From: Parus major
Lineage: Eukaryota; Chordata; Aves; Passeriformes; Paridae
Direction: 5' to 3'
DNA: 64,000 nt
Assembly: GCF_001522545.3 (NCBI RefSeq)
Contig: NC_031768.1
Location: 83,229,859-83,293,858, forward strand
The notes beneath the pieces are model-generated. The model saw only the letters and a program-made list of their open reading frames with translations, was not told the origin of the DNA and ran no database searches. Each line of letters starts with the position of its first letter. Positions within the stretch are counted from its first letter, which is position 1. Of the stretch, positions 1 to 10,444 are shown piece after piece. The position numbers and the translations under genes were made by a program.

Positions 1-997
1 CCAATTTTTTATGTAATGCCTTAAGAGCTCTTGCTGTTAACGCTGGAATATTTGTGTCCTTGCATAATAAACCTGAAAGTTATATGGCTTAGGAAATGGT
101 TATCACCTCATAAACAGGAAGCACCCTCAAGGTATCATCTACTACAGGCAATGTGATCACAAAAATCTGTGTTCCAGCTTTGCAGCAGTCCTACATCAGT
201 TCTTTTATAGCATCATTATGTTAAATGTTTTTAATGCAGGAATATTTCAGAATAATAGCAAACTATTTTCTGTTTCACTGCAGTTTCATTCAGGTCCATT
301 AATGTGTGAACATGAAATAGAAACAGAGATTAAATGATTTGTCTAAGGTCACAGTGATCTACTGGGTTAGACGTGGGAACAGTGACAGAAAACACCTGAC
401 ATCTGATATTGGTTTTGATTTGCTGTAGGACCTCATATACATCACTTGTACGAGGTCACTTCTGGGAATTATTAGAGGGAATGCGAGCATGTAAGTCTAA
501 GCTGCTTGCTAGATCTATTATAAATATTCAACACTCAAAGTACAGAGGAAAGGTAAAATGTGATAGTCCATTTTCACCCAAAGCTATAAACATCAGTACA
601 GTTGCCAAGATATTGCTAATCTAAATCTAATATTTATATATTACATAATGTTTACACCTTAAATTCATACTTAGTTTTCTTACTGTTGTGTGTAAAAGTA
701 CTGATCTGTTTCATGAATATGTAATATAACAGACTTTGTAACCTAGGACAGCTTCACTTTAAAGTGCTTTAAAGCAGATGTTCTTGAAGAGCTGGAAGGG
801 GCAGAGCTGGCCAGAGCATCTCTGCACAAATAACCCATCAGTGTACCTGCACTGCTGTGCACAGTGAGCAGGGACCCAACAGAGACTTAGGTGTGCACAG
901 TGCTGCTGAAGGACACTAATGGCAAGACAGAGTAGGGATTTCACCAGCTGCACAACACAGAGCATCTCTGTGGTCTCTGCACTGCTTAGAACCCAAG
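1..997. other. Unannotated AT-rich non-coding DNA
   Basis: No gene, RNA gene or clear repeat is visible. Short open frames of about 70 codons (409-624 plus, 759-965 minus) have no recognisable composition or motif and look like chance. The stretch 780-960 is slightly richer in G and C than its surroundings but carries no splice-like or promoter-like structure that I can defend. It ends directly at the tail of the antisense CR1 copy. Confidence 0.6.
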
Positions 998-1380
998 AAT
1001 CACAGAATGGTTTGGTTTGGAAAGGACTTTAAAGACCATCTAGTTCCAATTGCCCTGCCATGGGCAAGGGTGCATTCCACCAGACCAGGCTGCTCCAAGG
1101 CCCTTCAAACAAGTCCTCAAACACTATCAGGGATGGGGCAGCCACAGCTTCTCTGGGCAATCTGTGCCAGAGCCTCACCACTCTCACAGGAAAGAATTTC
1201 TTCCTAATGTCTAATGTAAACCTAGTTACCTTCAGCTCACGGCCATTCCTTGTGCTATCACCACATGTCCTCTTGAAAAGCCCCTCTCAAGTGATCTTTT
1301 AGGTCCCCTTTAGCTAAAGTTTACTGGCAGTCTGCAGTGTCCCCAAAGCCTTCTCTTTCCAGGCTGAACAAACTGCACTT
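998..1380 (-). mobile_element. CR1 LINE 3' end, antisense, 5'-truncated
   Basis: On the plus strand this begins with the complement of the CR1 tail (AATCACAGAATGG) and continues with the antisense of the usual 3' region: the block equivalent to GATGGTCTTTAAAGTCC, the 'CCATGGGCA' block, the 'GACCAGGCTGCTCCAAGGCC' block and the 'TCTGGGCAATCTGTGCCAGAG' block. It reaches into the antisense of the 'CTTCTCTTTCCAGGCTGAAC' segment near 1375. CR1 elements are avian and reptilian non-LTR retrotransposons whose copies are nearly always cut off at the 5' end, as here. The open frames at 1007-1302 are translations of this copy in the wrong sense and are not genes. Divergence is moderate, so it is an old but easily recognised copy. 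Confidence 0.93.
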
Positions 1381-4269
1381 CTAGTGATGCTGTATCTGTT
1401 AACATGTAACAGACTTGCTACAACAGCAGCAGTACATCTCATTATTTTCCTGTGAACAGTAAGACGGCTGGAAGGGAATTCATTTTCCCCAAGCCATTTT
1501 GTCCTGAATCTTTTCCCCAGGTTTTTCTCTCTGAAGGAACTAAAGCTCAGATAGACTCCTTACAGTGTTTCTAGATGCTGCAGATTGCAGAGTTGAATAA
1601 ACTTTGTATTTTGCTGCAGTACTTATGGCTGCTCAAGAGTAAAAAAAAAAAAATAAAAATTGGGCTGGTGTCCTGGCAGTGGGGTGGAAAGATAGAAAGT
1701 CCTCGCTCAGTGGTAAACATACTGTCTGCTCAGGTTTGGCTGTCAGCATGCTCACATTCTGAAAAATATCAATTTCTCTATTCAGATATCTGCAGATGTG
1801 AGTTCCACATGCAGATCTCTTGCTCTTCAGACTTCAAAAACTGATTTCATAGGTCTTTTCTATATATTTGAGGTCATCCATACTGAGAATAAGAAGCCTG
1901 ACAGCTGCTAACAGCAAAGAATATAGATGATAATCAGAGCTGATAATCACCTGTCATATAAAAAAAAAAAAATAATGAAAAAGACCAATAAAAGTCTGCC
2001 AAAAAATACCAGAAGCATGAGTAGTTTGACTGTCATTGTGAGTAAGACTATTGTTTTCTTTTTGCTGGATTTATTCAACTTTACTGTTCATTTTCAGAGG
2101 GATATGAAACTAATGAAGAAGGGAAAGGAAAAGGAAAAGTTGGACAAGGAAGGAAAACAAAACCATTTATAGATTTGTCTCTTTTCAGCAGTTAATTGTA
2201 TGCAGGAAAAAAAAAAGCTTAGTATTAAACCACCGTACAATTTTGAGTACATGTGATTCATTTCACTGGTATTTCCTTTTGTGTGTGAGGTGTGGCACAA
2301 GGGTAATATTAAAAATTTGGACCAGGTTTTGTCCTTTAACACATGAGTCACCTTTTTCCTCAAGTATGGTCATGTCACTGGAGTATGTAAAGCATTTTAA
2401 AAGTGCTTACTCCTACGTCATTAAATCTAATGGTCTAGAACTTCTTAACTCCATATTTTTTATATATAGTGACACTGGCTTATTTTCTTAGCTATTTTGT
2501 GTTTCCATTCCTGAAACATCAGGTTAAATCTTTTTTTCCTTTGTCATACTACCACCATCTATACACACTCACATAATCTGAGAGGATGTCTGACAATATG
2601 TAAATACTATTTTTGTCTAATTATCTTCAAATTCCTAGTTCAGGAGCTTCATGCTGGCATTTCTGCAAAATTTTCTCCCAAGCTTGGCTATTAATATTCT
2701 ATTGTAGATCAGCACACGATTTTCCTTTTGAATCACTCTACTTCCATTTCATTGAGGACTGTACAAACGTATAAATTGATACTGCTGAGCTTTTTAGATT
2801 TAGCCAGCTGCTGGAAAAAGGTTAATAGGTTTGGTTGCCTGGTGGTACTATTCTAGTTCAAGTCTGTCAGATGTCTAATCATGTGTCTCAGCAGATGACA
2901 TTGCCCATGATATTGCCCACAGCAGCTTTTTTCTCTATCTTCTAAATTTCTCTAAAGTTTGAAAGAAGAGACTGTCCTATCACCAAATGCATGATTCTGA
3001 GCTGTGATTTTAGGAATCAGATTAAATCATGTATACATACATGTATATGTACCTACATTATTTAATGTAGAATATTACTATCACATATGCATAATACATA
3101 AGGTTGTATTTTGACATAAAATTCTTCTAAGCACAAGCTTGTACCATAATACAGTGACTCTGACATTAGATGAATTATTACACAAAGGTAGGCATACAGG
3201 TTGTTTCAGGAATGTACTCAGGTATTTAAGAAAAAATAAATAAAAAAAGTGGAAAATGTTTGTGTTTTTCTTGGATTTAGAGAGGTGATAGCCATATTAA
3301 TTAAATTTGCCTTCCAAACATGCCAGCCAGGTGTTTGTCCAGTTGAAAACTACTCCAGTGGCTGCAGTAGAGTGGCTGATTTCCTGAAGTGCAAGAGTGC
3401 TAAGTTGGTCTCTTCAGTTAAGAGCTCCATTTCCTTGAATTTTGTTTTTCTGTTTGCATCACCAAAAAATTATCTTTTACAATTACCTTTAATTCACCTA
3501 TCCCTGTGGGGGGGAGTGTGTATAGATGTATGTGATAGCTGCCTTAGCCAACACTGCATGGAATATGCAAAGGACGCGCTTATTTGGCTAATGGGTCAAA
3601 ATTTACATCTGAGGAGAACTCCAGGTTGGTTCTCTCTGTGGATGAGCCATATGGTCACATGCATACACATTTCTTGTAACCCAAGTATGCATTAAAAAAA
3701 TGACAAAAAAGCACATTAATTTCACAGTTGTGGCATTCATCTTTGATGGGGAGACAAAGCACATGAACATCATTGTCAGAAGTATACCAGAGCATAAATA
3801 AAAGCTAAGATAATACTAAAATGTCTGAATAGTTGAAAAACACAGGAAAAAAGAACCAACAAAACAAAACCAAGAGCTTTATGAGGTAATAATATATAGA
3901 GATTTAAAATTAAGAGGATTCCAGGCAGCACAGTCATCTTTGTTGCCTCGAGTTTGCCCCTTAGAGTGTGTATTAATTGCTCCTTCATATCAAACTTCAC
4001 AGTATTCAAATCGGATCAAAGCTGGATTTCATTGTGTTTGAAGCATTCATAGTAATTATTATTCCAAGGTAATTTGGTCTTTTAAGATGACTGCTTAAAC
4101 TTTCCACCTTTCAAGTGAAAATCCTAGCCAATTGCGCTGATAGGTAGATCAGCTCTGATTTACTTAATCAGTTTGTTATTTTCTTCATGTTTATCTGCTG
4201 CAGCTTATAGTTCTAGGCTATTAATCCATGATAAGAATGTGTCACAAAAAAGGGAGATTTCCTCAAACC
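1381..4269. other. Non-coding stretch with poly(A) tracts and one 148-codon open frame
   Basis: AT-rich DNA without recognised genes. Poly(A) runs of 12-13 bases occur near 1641 and 1960. The frame 3249-3695 (plus) is the longest non-repeat open frame in the window (148 codons). Its product is rich in Leu, Ser, Cys and Phe, shows no domain or signal peptide pattern that I know, has no good initiation context, and lies in ordinary AT-rich DNA, so I do not call it a gene. Shorter frames at 1575-1844, 1927-2172, 2094-2363 and 3776-4009 overlap each other on both strands, which is typical of chance frames. Confidence 0.55.
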
Positions 4270-4680
4270 CCTAGAGCTTGACTAGTCTTTGAGCCCAGAG
4301 GAAAGACAAGACTCTTGTGTGCCATCAACCCATTAGCATCCCGTTATGGGGACACTTCACTTCACTGAACTTTGGGACCCCTCAGTGGGTCTCCCCACTT
4401 TTTTGAGTCTGCAATGGCTGGCACATGTGAAGGACTCATACCAACAGTTTACGGAATAAGGCTCTTTATTACCATAAAATTGTGACGGGTTAAGGTTCAA
4501 GAATTGTCAGTGATAGTATCTCACTGCAAAAACACATTCAAAGCAATGCACAGACAAGTTCTAATCCCCAGTGAGAGAATTCAGTATCCACAGAATGTGG
4601 TTCTTACCCAATAGGCGCCCACAGGGGAGAAGGCAGGTTCAGCCTGTTGAGTGACCCCTGAAATTTTGATGAAGTCTTTT
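4270..4680 (-). mobile_element. Possible antisense LTR (ERV-derived), boundaries uncertain
   Basis: The block is richer in G and C and in CpG than its neighbours. It holds an antisense polyadenylation signal (TTTATT at 4465-4470, reading AATAAAGAGCC on the minus strand). The arrangement of a GC-richer part before and after such a signal is like avian endogenous retrovirus LTRs. I cannot find terminal TG/CA with matching target duplications, and I do not see a TATA box at the expected distance on the minus strand. It could equally be another kind of old repeat or unique sequence. Confidence 0.3.
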
Positions 4681-5282
4681 CTAAATTCTCCCCATTCCTA
4701 GTTTACTTTAATACTATATTTTTTTTTATGTTTATGTGGACCTTAATTGACTCCAGTCATTTTGTTACTGATGTTCATAGAAGGCTGTATGTGTATTTTC
4801 AACTTCACCACGTTTGGGCACATTTCTTCCTTGTGCCTTCTTTTTCTGTGGAGCGTGACAAGAAGAGGTAAGAGCAGGTTGGGCTTGGAGGATCTATAGG
4901 AATAATAAACTATAGTCCTTAAAGTAAAAGAGAATTTTTCTTCCCTTCCTCCCCCAGCTATTTATAGAAAGGTGTAAGTGAAAGATGAGGATAAATACTT
5001 GGTGAATTTCACCAATCTTCCCTTAAAAAAAAAAACAAAACGGTAAATAAAGAACAACATAGTAAAATACCTGGAAACAAGCCCTTTTCTTTCTTTGTCA
5101 GCTTGGCAGTGTGGGCTAGTTTTTAAATCTCTGCTGGAGTCTGTCAGGAGAATTACCTTATCTTTAATGGCAGCTGTCACTTTACCTAAATATACACTTA
5201 CTGCTTTGTATTTTCTGCTTTCTCATTTGTGCTGGTAGTCTCATTGTACATCCCTTAAGGGCTGCAAGCATAGAAAATAATG

Positions 5283-5342
5283 TAACACAGCAACGTAACA
5301 GGACATAACAGAACATAGCGTGACATAACAAAACATAAGGAA
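5283..5342. repeat. 10-bp-period minisatellite (ACATAACANN type)
   Basis: Five consecutive 10-base units can be read from 5293: ACGTAACAGG, ACATAACAGA, ACATAGCGTG, ACATAACAAA, ACATAAGGAA, preceded by a degenerate unit (TAACACAGCA). The units are phased exactly without indels but differ by up to four or five bases, so this is an old tandem duplication, not a live microsatellite. The period is close to one DNA helical turn. No function is implied by the sequence alone. Confidence 0.8.
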
Positions 5343-6134
5343 GAAGAAGTGAAATTGGATGGGAACAGAAATAGTAATTTAATTTTTATGGAAGTTGTTC
5401 AGTGAAGTGTATTTTTTGGAAACAGATAAGTGCAGCAGAACACCCATGTGACAGGGTTAGATTATGTTATTTCTGTAAAATGTCTCTTTCCCTAATAATC
5501 AGTAGGTTTTTGAAACTGTGTGAAGAATATGGTACCTGGATAGCAGCATTACCAAACAGACAAAATAAGCCAGACTAGGGCTTCTTTATTTTTCTCCCTT
5601 TTTTCTTTCCTTTTCTGTGTGTTGTAGTCTGTTCAGACTTTGGGGATTTAAATTGATTTTCCTGGCAGCTTATTCTGTAGGTTTTCATTGTTCAAATCAT
5701 GATAAGCTTTGCTCCTAGCACCAGTGGAAAAAGAAAATTAAATATAGGCATTTGTAGGTTGAGAACTCTCATAGGTGTCTGTGCCCTCAATCTCTAACAT
5801 CAGTAATGTGCTGGAGACATTGTACAATAGAACCTACAACATGAGGAGAAATCCTGTAAAACTCTGAGGACAGGCACGGGGTGTGTGGGTTTGCTTTTGT
5901 TCATTTCTTATGTGTTTATTGAACACTCAATATAATGTGACATGGACTCATGGGAGTTTCTTTTCTTATGTCAGTACTGGTGTGAACGTACCCACCCTAA
6001 ATCAGGACAGCTGCCCTCGCAAAAGGAAGAACAGTTTTTAATTGCATTGTTTCCTACCCAAAGAAAGGCAAAGGTGTACTCACTCAAAAGTGAGTTTCTA
6101 ACTTGCTTTCATGGATCCCATCCCATTTAAATCA

Positions 6135-6495
6135 GCGCTGAAAACTCCCACTGAGTTGAGTCATACGGGATCATGCCGCCAAAAGTTCTCTGTCATCCTA
6201 GATTAGAGAACACGCAACTTCAGTGAAACCGGCTTTGAGTCCTAGGAGATCTGACGCTAACTACATAACAGTGAATTTTAACTATTTTACAGATTATTAG
6301 CTCTCTTTTTTTGTGTTCAGCAAAGTCAAAGCAAGGCTGTGCAAAGAGCAGACTGGAAAAAGGAGGAGGATTCTACACTCAACACCCCCAAGGATATTAT
6401 CTTCAGTGGCACTAACGTGGCCTGATTAACATTATGACAGAAGTTGTTAAATCGGATTGGGAAAGTCGTCTGTATGGCATATCTTGTTCATTCGC
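6135..6495. promoter_or_regulatory. Local CpG cluster, candidate regulatory element
   Basis: I count ten CpG dinucleotides between 6135 and 6495 (for example in CAGCGCTG, ATACGGGA, TGCCGCC, ACACGCAAC, ACCGGC, GACGCT, AACGTGG, ATCGGATT, AGTCGTC, TTCGCAT), against very few in the flanking kilobases. The segment carries no transposon signature, and it contains a TGACAGAAG-type word and a GATTA-type word. Retained CpG in an otherwise CpG-poor region often marks DNA that is unmethylated or under constraint, but nothing here proves either. There is no TATA box or open frame next to it that would make it a promoter. Confidence 0.25.
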
Positions 6496-9400
6496 ATACT
6501 GTCTTCTGATTTTTACTCTTTTCCCTCTATATCATACAAGCAGATTAGAGAAAGAGAAATGGCTTTGAGCTTTGCCAGAAACTGGAAACCACTAATTAAC
6601 AGCTACTTAGAGTCGAAAACTTGTACCATTTAATTAATGATATTCATGGCACCATGGAATTAATGAAAATAACCACTTTTTCCTCATTTTTCTGCATGCA
6701 TAAATTTTCTGAAGAAAATTTTACACTGAGAAATATATTATTTTGTTCTTTTGTGTTCAAACTGGAAAATTGTGAGGTAAATATGGGGTTTGGCTAATGT
6801 TTTTAGTTTTAAAGTATGTTTCCCCAAATTATTACAATGGATAAATATTTCATGTGATATATAAGGTATTTTAGCATTAAGAGCAGTAGCAAAGAAAGCA
6901 TGATAAAACACATTGCAGCTCTCTGCCAGTGCAGCTTGCTGTTGAGAGTATGGGAATAACACTTAGATGGTGCCAAAACATAGTGTTTCTCACACTGAAG
7001 ACCATAGATCTGCTTCTGACCAAGAGATGAAGCATCTGTCAGGCTTCATGCTGGGATAATTCCTGCAACTTGCAGTCCAATTCAGTGTTTTTTGGTTTCC
7101 AGTAGCACTTTTGACCGCTGCAATTACAAAATCAAGACCAAATAAAGCCTGGTGCAGCTGTTCCATATCCTTATATTGTGTTTCCTTGGTGTAGATTCAA
7201 CTCTGAGCAAATGTGTCAATGGCTTGAGGATAAATTTAAGCCTTTCTGAGTGAAAAAAACCAAACCAAAACAAAACTACTTCATTCTCTGTAAAGGAGTA
7301 ATCGTTGAGAAAGATTTATATGATACAAAAGAAAACCATAGGCCTGCAGTAAGGTAACTCGTCTGCAAGTTTAAAGAGCTTTTTTTACATTGGTCACAAT
7401 TTTTATTTTCCATTTACACAGAGTTATAATCTGTAGGATTATAGAAATATAAATCAGAGTAGATGAAAGGGAGTTTCATTTCATGAGTATCTTTGGAAAC
7501 ATATGAACTACTGACATCTGCAAGATGTTCAGAAACTCTGTCAGCATCTAATATCCAAGAATTTGCGTAGTTTCCTGTCCAGACTTCTTATCTAAGAAAT
7601 AAAGTAAAAGGGGGAAAAAACCTTCCCTTATTTCCTAAGACCTTTCCTTCCTTTTATCTGGATAGCAATTATATTGACATTTTATCATTAACACATTATG
7701 GTTTTTTTGATTGGCTCTTTTTTCTTGATTCCTGGAAAAGAAGCCAATAGATTGTACACTGGGATTTGTTTAACTTTGGTATGGTTGCTTCTACTGATGG
7801 TAAAGTTTCATAAGTTTCATTCTTGCAGTATCTAAGGTTAGCTAGACTTTCACTGGCTTTATGAAAATGAACCAAATATCTCCTTGAATGCATGGACAAA
7901 CATACCAGAAGGACATATATAAGGCAAAGTGACTCCCAGTCTTCTGCCAGATACAGCCCTACCATCATTGCCAGGATGAGGTAGTGCTAAAATGGGATTG
8001 ATTCATAAGCAAAGAGTATTTGGGTTAATCTAAGCAAGTGAGAGATTAATGTGACAAGCAAAGGATATTTCCAAAAAATAATAGTTTATTTTGGCTGAAG
8101 ACACAGGCTTGCAATGAATTAATGTCTTGGAAATGTTTCTGGATACAGATGCTGCTGTCTTATATAGCGACATATAAGATTAAGACATCTGTCAGGGTAG
8201 AAAATTACTTCCTTCTACTGGATGCTAGCCTGACCCAAGCCATAAACACTGCTATTCCCAGGCATGTGAGCTTCAGCAGTACTGGATTTAAACATTCTGT
8301 ACCTGCTGAATCTAGTAAAAAATTGAAGAACTTACTTCTAGTACAAAATTTCCAGCCAGCTGAAGCCCCAGGAAGAAAATTATGATTAAAAAGTCCAATA
8401 AATGGATTTAAATTTTTTTTTTTAAATTTACACATAGACACATTTTTAATATAAACACAAGAATACTGTAGTGGGAGAGTTGAGGAGGAAGTAAAAATGT
8501 AAGTGGTATTTCTTTGGCCTGAATTCAAGCAGGCATAAGGGTATAAATAATTAAAAAAATAAAAGATTTATATCACTCCACTATACAAACAGAAGAGAAA
8601 TGACAGCTGCCTCATTACAATCCCTTAGCAGGCAGATAGGACATATTGCTGGATAAAAGACCTGATAAGAAATATAAATCTACCAATGTGTAAAAGGAAG
8701 AGTAATCACAACAAATTTCCTTCCAACCCAAGAATTTCTTTGTAAAATACATTTCCACATTTTTGATCGTTTCAAGAATTTCTGACAGGTGACACTTGTC
8801 ATCTGGAAAATAGTTCAAATACATTAAAAATCTTGCAAATTTTTATTGTGGTACTACCCTAATATTTTCACTCCTGTCTTTAACACTTCTCCTAGAAAGG
8901 ATTGTCCAACCTAGCATATTAAATCACACCAATGATTTAAAAGAGCAGTTACACCCTTAAGCTTTACTAGTTAAGATGTAGTTCTTCACTAAACAAAATG
9001 GCTCACACATAAATAATGCAACACAGACTTAGGGGAAAAAACATCTCAAGTGACCAAATTAGATTACAGTAAAACTACCCATGTCAGGTATCACTTTTGA
9101 TAACTTCATGGCCAAACTCTTTTCATTGGAAATAATTAAAGAACAATTAAAAACATTAAATACACTATTGTAAAAGAATTGATTTTAATGCTGTTGAAAT
9201 ACTTTTCTTTTTAATTTTTTTTCTCTTCAAGTAGTTTTCTAAGTATAAATGAGATGCATGTCCAGGATTCTTTTCCCTGTAGGAATTTTATTTCCCTTCA
9301 TAGAATTTTAGGTTGTGGTAGTTTTTTCAGTAAGCATCAAAACTCTGCCTATCTGCCTGTAATTAGTTAATATTTCTAAAGAGCTTTAAGAGATAAAAGG

Positions 9401-9694
9401 CTATATAAATGCTAAGTGTTGCCATTTCTTTTTGCAGAGGTAAATCTGATTCTCTGTTATAATGAGGAAGGCCATAGATCATCATCTTGGCTGATTATAG
9501 AACTTATGAGAACAGATTGCCCATAACCATTGTATACCATTCTTTCCCATTTTGAAAATTATATTGCTCACAGCTTGACTCCTTAAAAGGTAGAATTATA
9601 ATGGTTTTAATGTGTCTGAAAGAGAATATCAACTAAGACTGGCTGCTCCGAAGAATTCTGCTCAGGTTTATTGTCGAACCAGTCAAAAGAGCTT

Positions 9695-9772
9695 CAAAAC
9701 AAAACAAAAAACAACAGCAACAACAAAAAACCGAAACCAACAAAACAAAAAACCTAAAACAAAAACAAAAAA
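9695..9772. repeat. (CAAAA)n-like A/C-rich low-complexity tract
   Basis: About 78 bases of C separated by runs of A (units CAAAA, CAACA, CAAAAAA) with two interruptions (CCGAAACC and CCTAAAAC). It is strongly strand-asymmetric and reads as short open frames on both strands (9612-9812 plus, 9633-9881 minus), which are artefacts of its composition. It may be the remnant of a retroelement tail, but I see no element next to it. Confidence 0.85.
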
Positions 9773-10420
9773 TCATAAACTTTTGCACATTCTTAAAAGT
9801 GTAAATGGCTGAATAAGATATTCTTGGGTTTTTTTGAGTTTGATACATTATGTTTATAGGGGCTTTTGAGTTGTTTTGCATTAATCCCTTGAAAGGAACA
9901 GTAAGAGACTGAATTAAGTTTCCTATTTCAGCCTGTCTGCATCTGCTATGTGGATTAATAAGCAGGTATTAAGGTATTCGTTTCCATGGATGTTCTTCTG
10001 GCATCATTCTCACCCTTTCTTCTCAAGCACAGAAGAAAATAGTTTATTTCTCACATATCAAATATTATTTTACAGCAATAATGGTGAAAGACATAGCAGG
10101 AAGAGAGGAAAAGAGACTATCTCAGCTGTTTAAGAGGCACCAAAGTGGATCTGTAAAGGTTTTATTGAAAGTTTCAACTTTATCTCCAGTTTATCTCCTC
10201 CCAGATTATTTAAATATCCCGACTAAAACCATTTCCACTTGAGCTACAGTGAGATTGGAAGCTCATTATGCGTGCTTCCTTTTAGTTGTTATTTACTGGA
10301 CATGATTATGTTAGTGTGATTTCTTGAAAAGAAATTGCAAATATAACATGAAGGAGCTAACTATGAGTAGGTGACAAAGAATTTTTTTATAATTATGAGA
10401 TGAACTTCAACTTTTGAAAA

Positions 10421-10444
10421 CCCCCCCCCAAAAAAAAAAAAAAA
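10421..10444. repeat. C9/A15 homopolymer junction
   Basis: Nine consecutive C (10421-10429) followed directly by fifteen A (10430-10444). Such junctions are unstable in replication and in sequencing, so the exact lengths in the assembly should be treated with caution. No function is inferred. Confidence 0.9.

Larger units (their letters stand above)
4681..9694. other. Non-coding DNA without recognised genes
   Basis: About 5 kb of AT-rich sequence. The minisatellite at 5283-5342 and the CpG cluster at 6135-6495 are listed separately. Open frames of 60-107 codons (for example 8122-8385 plus and 8205-8528 minus) overlap on opposite strands and show no family signature. I see no CR1 tail in this part, so by eye it is one of the longer repeat-poor blocks of the window. 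Confidence 0.5.

Noticed and set aside
1007..1302. Plus-strand frames over the CR1 copy
   Set aside because: Antisense readings of a non-coding 3' region of a retrotransposon.
9695..9772. A/C-rich tract considered as a retropseudogene tail
   Set aside because: No gene-like or retroelement-like sequence directly upstream and no target duplication seen.
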